Positions 61,317 through 64,000 of a stretch of 64,000 nt of DNA are shown here, piece by piece. The translations under genes and the position numbers were made by a program. The notes beneath the pieces are model-generated. The model did not search any database, had not been told where the DNA came from, and saw only the letters and a program-made list of their open reading frames with translations. The first letter of the stretch is position 1. Every line of letters begins with the position of its first letter. The DNA is from Branchiostoma floridae. Lineage: Eukaryota > Chordata > Leptocardii > Amphioxiformes > Branchiostomatidae. The stretch spans positions 18,296,867 through 18,360,866 of the forward strand of contig NC_049992.1 in assembly GCF_000003815.2 (NCBI RefSeq), in the 5' to 3' direction.

Positions 61317-64000
61317 ATGTGGTTTTCTGAAATGATGCCCAAGACTAAAATGACGACTTTGGGGTGTGAAAATTGGATCCTTGTATTCGTGCTGTTAGTG
61401 ACATGGAATGGATCAAATTGCACAGCTGTTCAATCAAACATCAATTGTTGTCATCGAAGTTCCTTTCAATCATTACTGACGTGTTGGAAAAACTGTAATT
61501 TCAACAACATCCCCGCACCATTGGCATTGCCGACAACTCTGAAAAACTTGTTCATACGGCAACAGAACATCAGGAACATCACAGCCGGGGATTTTCCCCG
61601 TCATGAGATTTTGGAGAGTCTGTCTATCTGGGACAGTAACGTGTTAGAGTTAGATCGAGGGGCCTTTGAAAGCTTGCCGTCCTTAGAAGCATTAGATCTT
61701 CGTAGGAACAAGATAAGGAGACTGAAGCCAGAGACATTTAAGGGACTGGCTAGGCTTACCACGTTGAATTTAGAGGATAACAAGATACATCAAATCGACA
61801 GCAAAGCATTTGTCGGTCTCTACAGACTAGAATTCCTCAGGCTAAGTATGAACTGTCTTTCTAGCATTCCTAGAGGGATTTGGTCATTTGTTAACAGTGA
61901 TCATGAACTCGTGCTGCAACTGAGTGAAAACCCTATCACATCGATCTCAGAAGTTGAGGAATTACGCCACATCTCTACTGCTGTAAGTTTGAGTCTAAGG
62001 AGCAGTCAGCTGCTGTGCGATTGTAAGCTAAGAGAAATCAAGAGCTGGCTTCTCGAAAATAATCATCTGAGGTGGGACATCCAGTGCATGGTCGGTGGTA
62101 ACAGAGACCGACTGAAGGGTGTAGATTGGCAGGATCTCATGTGCACCTCACCTGATGTATCCGTCTCCTTAGACAATGGGACTGCTACAGGTGAGGTTTC
62201 TCTCACCTGCCGGACAGACTGTCAGGAAGGTCTGGCGTTCGTGTGGGTCACGCCAAGTGGTGACTACAGACCGCCGAGCTACGAGTACTATAACAACTAC
62301 ACGCACGTCAGCAGATCGTCTTGCAAAGGCTCTCCCGTCACTAGCTGGGAAACAAGAAGAATGTGCTACTCCGTGTTGAACATCCCCTCGGTTGGTAACG
62401 GCACAAATGGCACGTACACATGTCAGGTGACAGCTGACCATACAGACAATGCGAGCGCATCAGCCGTGCTCCTTCTCAGTAGTAGCACTGAGACCACCGT
62501 TATGACCGTCACACCACAAGCAGGGAATAAATCTGTTGATAAGAAGAACACCACCGGAGCGTACAGGCCGGAACTCCAGACGACAGTCATGATCACCACA
62601 CTGCCAGCAAGGGATAAGGCTGTCGAAAAGGAGACCACAAATGGTACAGAGTTCGAACTGTCTACTGCCCAGCTTATATTTGTAGGGCTGGGATCTTTCT
62701 GTGGATGTTCTGTCATCATCGGCGTGATCGCTGCTTGTGTGAGCAGGTGTCAAGTGGACAGTGCGAACGGACAGAGGGACGCTGGAGATGGACACCAGGG
62801 TACCAGTGGTCGGTCTTCTGTCACGGATGGTGCCGAGAACGCACAATGCGAGAACGATGACCAGTTTACGGACACTGAAGGAGCCACCGGTGGTCACTAT
62901 GAGAACGATGACCAGTTTGCGGACACTAAAGGAGCCGCCGGTGGTCACTATGAGAACGATGACCAGTTTACGGACACTAAAGGAGCCACCGGTGGTCACT
63001 ATGAGAACGATGACCAGTTTGCGGACACTAAAGGAGCCGCCGGTGGTCACTATGAGAACGATGACCAGTTTACGGACACTAAAGGAGCCGCCGGTGGTCA
63101 CTATGAGAACGATGACCAGTTTACGGACACTAAAGGAGCCGCCGGTGGTCACTATGAGAACGATGACCAGTTTACGGACACTAAAGGAGCCGCCGGTGGT
63201 CACTATGAGAACGATGACCAGTTTTCGGACACTAATGGAGCCGCCGGTGGTCACTATGAGAACGATGACCAGTTTACGGACACTAAAGGAGCCACCGATG
63301 GTCACTATGAGAACGATGACCAGTTTTCAGACACTAATGGAGCCGCCGGTGGTCACTATGAGAACGATGACCAGTTTTCGGACACTGAAGAAGCCCTCGG
63401 TGGTCACTATGAGAACGATGACCAGTTCTTAGGTGATGACGTCAGTAAGCACTCAAACAAGACAGCACCAGGAAAACCAACCAGCGGGGAACCAGGGAAG
63501 GCACCCTCCTCTACTGGAGCCAAAAGGACCAGACCTAGTCAAAACCAGAGGGGCTTGGCCACAACAAGAGCTGGGTCGAACAACAAAACGGCCATGGCAA
63601 TTTCACGCATTGTTGCTATCCATGCCGAAGCACAAGCGAGTGGACAATATGACAACGACAGGAAAGATGGGAGACAAAACCTCAACAACACGAATGCTAC
63701 GGCAACCTCAGCCGGCAGGGCATCTGATGACGAAGAACAGACAGCTGGCCACTATGACAACGACAAGACCGCCAACGCTTCAAACGCCACCGTAAGAACC
63801 GATGACGACAGCGACTCAGATCACGACTACATGTCGCTACCTGGGAACAGATCGGCAGGACGAGAGACAGAACAAGGAGAAGTGGGGAGCAAAGCTGGGG
63901 AGAAAAATCCTGTCTCCATTTCTCTAAGTGCCACTGAAGTGTCAGAGAATGGGTATATAACGCTCCCTGATACGGAAAATGCCGGCGATAACTCTGTCTC
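61317..64000 (+). CDS. LRR-Ig transmembrane receptor with tandem YEN tail repeats, 3' open
   Basis: One uninterrupted frame of 894 codons to the window end. An in-frame TGA precedes the ATG at 61317; Met codons at 61332, 61335 and 61350 are other starts. A hydrophobic signal (NWILVFVLLVTWNG) precedes an N-terminal cysteine cap, about five LRRs (residues 65-215; LEALDLRRNKIRRL, LTTLNLEDNKIHQI), an LRR C-terminal cap (LLCDCKLREIKSWL) and one Ig-type domain (VSLTC, GTYTCQV). Residues 453-475 are the membrane helix (LIFVGLGSFCGCSVIIGVIA). The tail has twelve copies of a 17-residue repeat from residue 512, then QYDND, HYDND, DYMSLP and GYITLP. Related LRR-Ig receptors are numerous in amphioxus. 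I infer tyrosine-phosphorylation docking; the ligand is unknown. Confidence 0.9.
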   Translation, partial: MWFSEMMPKTKMTTLGCENWILVFVLLVTWNGSNCTAVQSNINCCHRSSFQSLLTCWKNCNFNNIPAPLALPTTLKNLFIRQQNIRNITAGDFPRHEILESLSIWDSNVLELDRGAFESLPSLEALDLRRNKIRRLKPETFKGLARLTTLNLEDNKIHQIDSKAFVGLYRLEFLRLSMNCLSSIPRGIWSFVNSDHELVLQLSENPITSISEVEELRHISTAVSLSLRSSQLLCDCKLREIKSWLLENNHLRWDIQCMVGGNRDRLKGVDWQDLMCTSPDVSVSLDNGTATGEVSLTCRTDCQEGLAFVWVTPSGDYRPPSYEYYNNYTHVSRSSCKGSPVTSWETRRMCYSVLNIPSVGNGTNGTYTCQVTADHTDNASASAVLLLSSSTETTVMTVTPQAGNKSVDKKNTTGAYRPELQTTVMITTLPARDKAVEKETTNGTEFELSTAQLIFVGLGSFCGCSVIIGVIAACVSRCQVDSANGQRDAGDGHQGTSGRSSVTDGAENAQCENDDQFTDTEGATGGHYENDDQFADTKGAAGGHYENDDQFTDTKGATGGHYENDDQFADTKGAAGGHYENDDQFTDTKGAAGGHYENDDQFTDTKGAAGGHYENDDQFTDTKGAAGGHYENDDQFSDTNGAAGGHYENDDQFTDTKGATDGHYENDDQFSDTNGAAGGHYENDDQFSDTEEALGGHYENDDQFLGDDVSKHSNKTAPGKPTSGEPGKAPSSTGAKRTRPSQNQRGLATTRAGSNNKTAMAISRIVAIHAEAQASGQYDNDRKDGRQNLNNTNATATSAGRASDDEEQTAGHYDNDKTANASNATVRTDDDSDSDHDYMSLPGNRSAGRETEQGEVGSKAGEKNPVSISLSATEVSENGYITLPDTENAGDNSV
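62850..63425 (+). repeat. 51-bp coding tandem repeat, 12 copies
   Basis: Units start every 51 bp from 62850 to 63411. The consensus residue unit is ENDDQFTDTKGAAGGHY. Eleven unit junctions create HYEND, with Tyr codons from 62898 to 63408. Copies differ only at a few positions (T/A/S, K/E/N, A/T), which suggests recent expansion or homogenisation. The last copy diverges after DQF. Confidence 0.97.

Noticed and set aside
62460..63305. 281-codon minus-strand ORF with SVRKLVIVLIVTTGG repeats
   Set aside because: It is the antisense of the 51-bp coding repeat. A unit divisible by three keeps several frames open; the plus frame with signal, LRR, Ig and membrane helix is the real one.
62850..63425. 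Regular 51-bp direct repeats as a CRISPR array
   Set aside because: There are no unique spacers, the repeat is coding, and the setting is an animal gene.
62761..63432. 223-codon plus-strand ORF of TMRTMTSLRTLKEPPVV repeats
   Set aside because: Out-of-frame shadow of the same repeat array; it has no domain and starts inside the receptor gene.

Overview
The window is intron-rich animal DNA with very many short transposon remnants and a 100-N scaffold gap. Agrin similarity, a CARD/TRADD-N/LRR immune-type gene, an LRR-Ig receptor and palindromic MITEs in several copies fit a cephalochordate (amphioxus, Branchiostoma). The species cannot be fixed from the sequence.

1-10.8 kb: no convincing gene, only repeats; probably the tail of a long intron of the gene that follows. 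10.86-45.63 kb, plus strand: agrin. I could place 33 constitutive exons with consistent splice sites and phases, about 1,751 codons to the stop. Domain order is FS1-FS3, SEA, FS4-FS8, a CC-containing module, two laminin-EGF modules, FS9, Thr-rich linker, EGF1, LG1, EGF2, EGF3, LG2, EGF4, LG3. The signal peptide and N-terminal (NtA-type) exons lie outside the window or were not recognised. FS and LE numbers equal the vertebrate protein, but the SEA domain sits between FS3 and FS4 rather than after FS9. Three in-frame microexons with good splice sites lie in agrin introns: 18 nt in FS9, 27 nt at the place of the vertebrate y site in LG2, and 24 nt at the place of the vertebrate z site in LG3. 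The last encodes exactly 8 residues with an N-x-I motif, as in the neural z8 insert.

48.45-53.73 kb, minus strand, convergent with agrin: a gene with a CARD, a Ser/Glu-rich linker, a TRADD-N-like domain, a possible leftover NACHT helical segment and ribonuclease-inhibitor-type LRRs; no P-loop was found. 55.63-57.48 kb, minus strand: a four-exon gene for a 147-residue secreted protein with 10 cysteines. 57.5-61.3 kb: repeats, including a 5S rRNA-derived SINE. 61.32 kb to the window end, plus strand: an intronless (so far) LRR-Ig single-pass receptor. Its cytoplasmic tail has a 12-copy 17-residue repeat carrying 11 Tyr-Glu-Asn motifs, followed by two Tyr-Asp-Asn and two YxxL motifs; the reading frame is still open at base 64000.

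The genes do not form a pathway together. Agrin is a basement-membrane and synapse proteoglycan, the minus-strand CARD gene looks like innate-immune signalling, and the receptor at the end looks like a tyrosine-phosphorylated adaptor-docking receptor.
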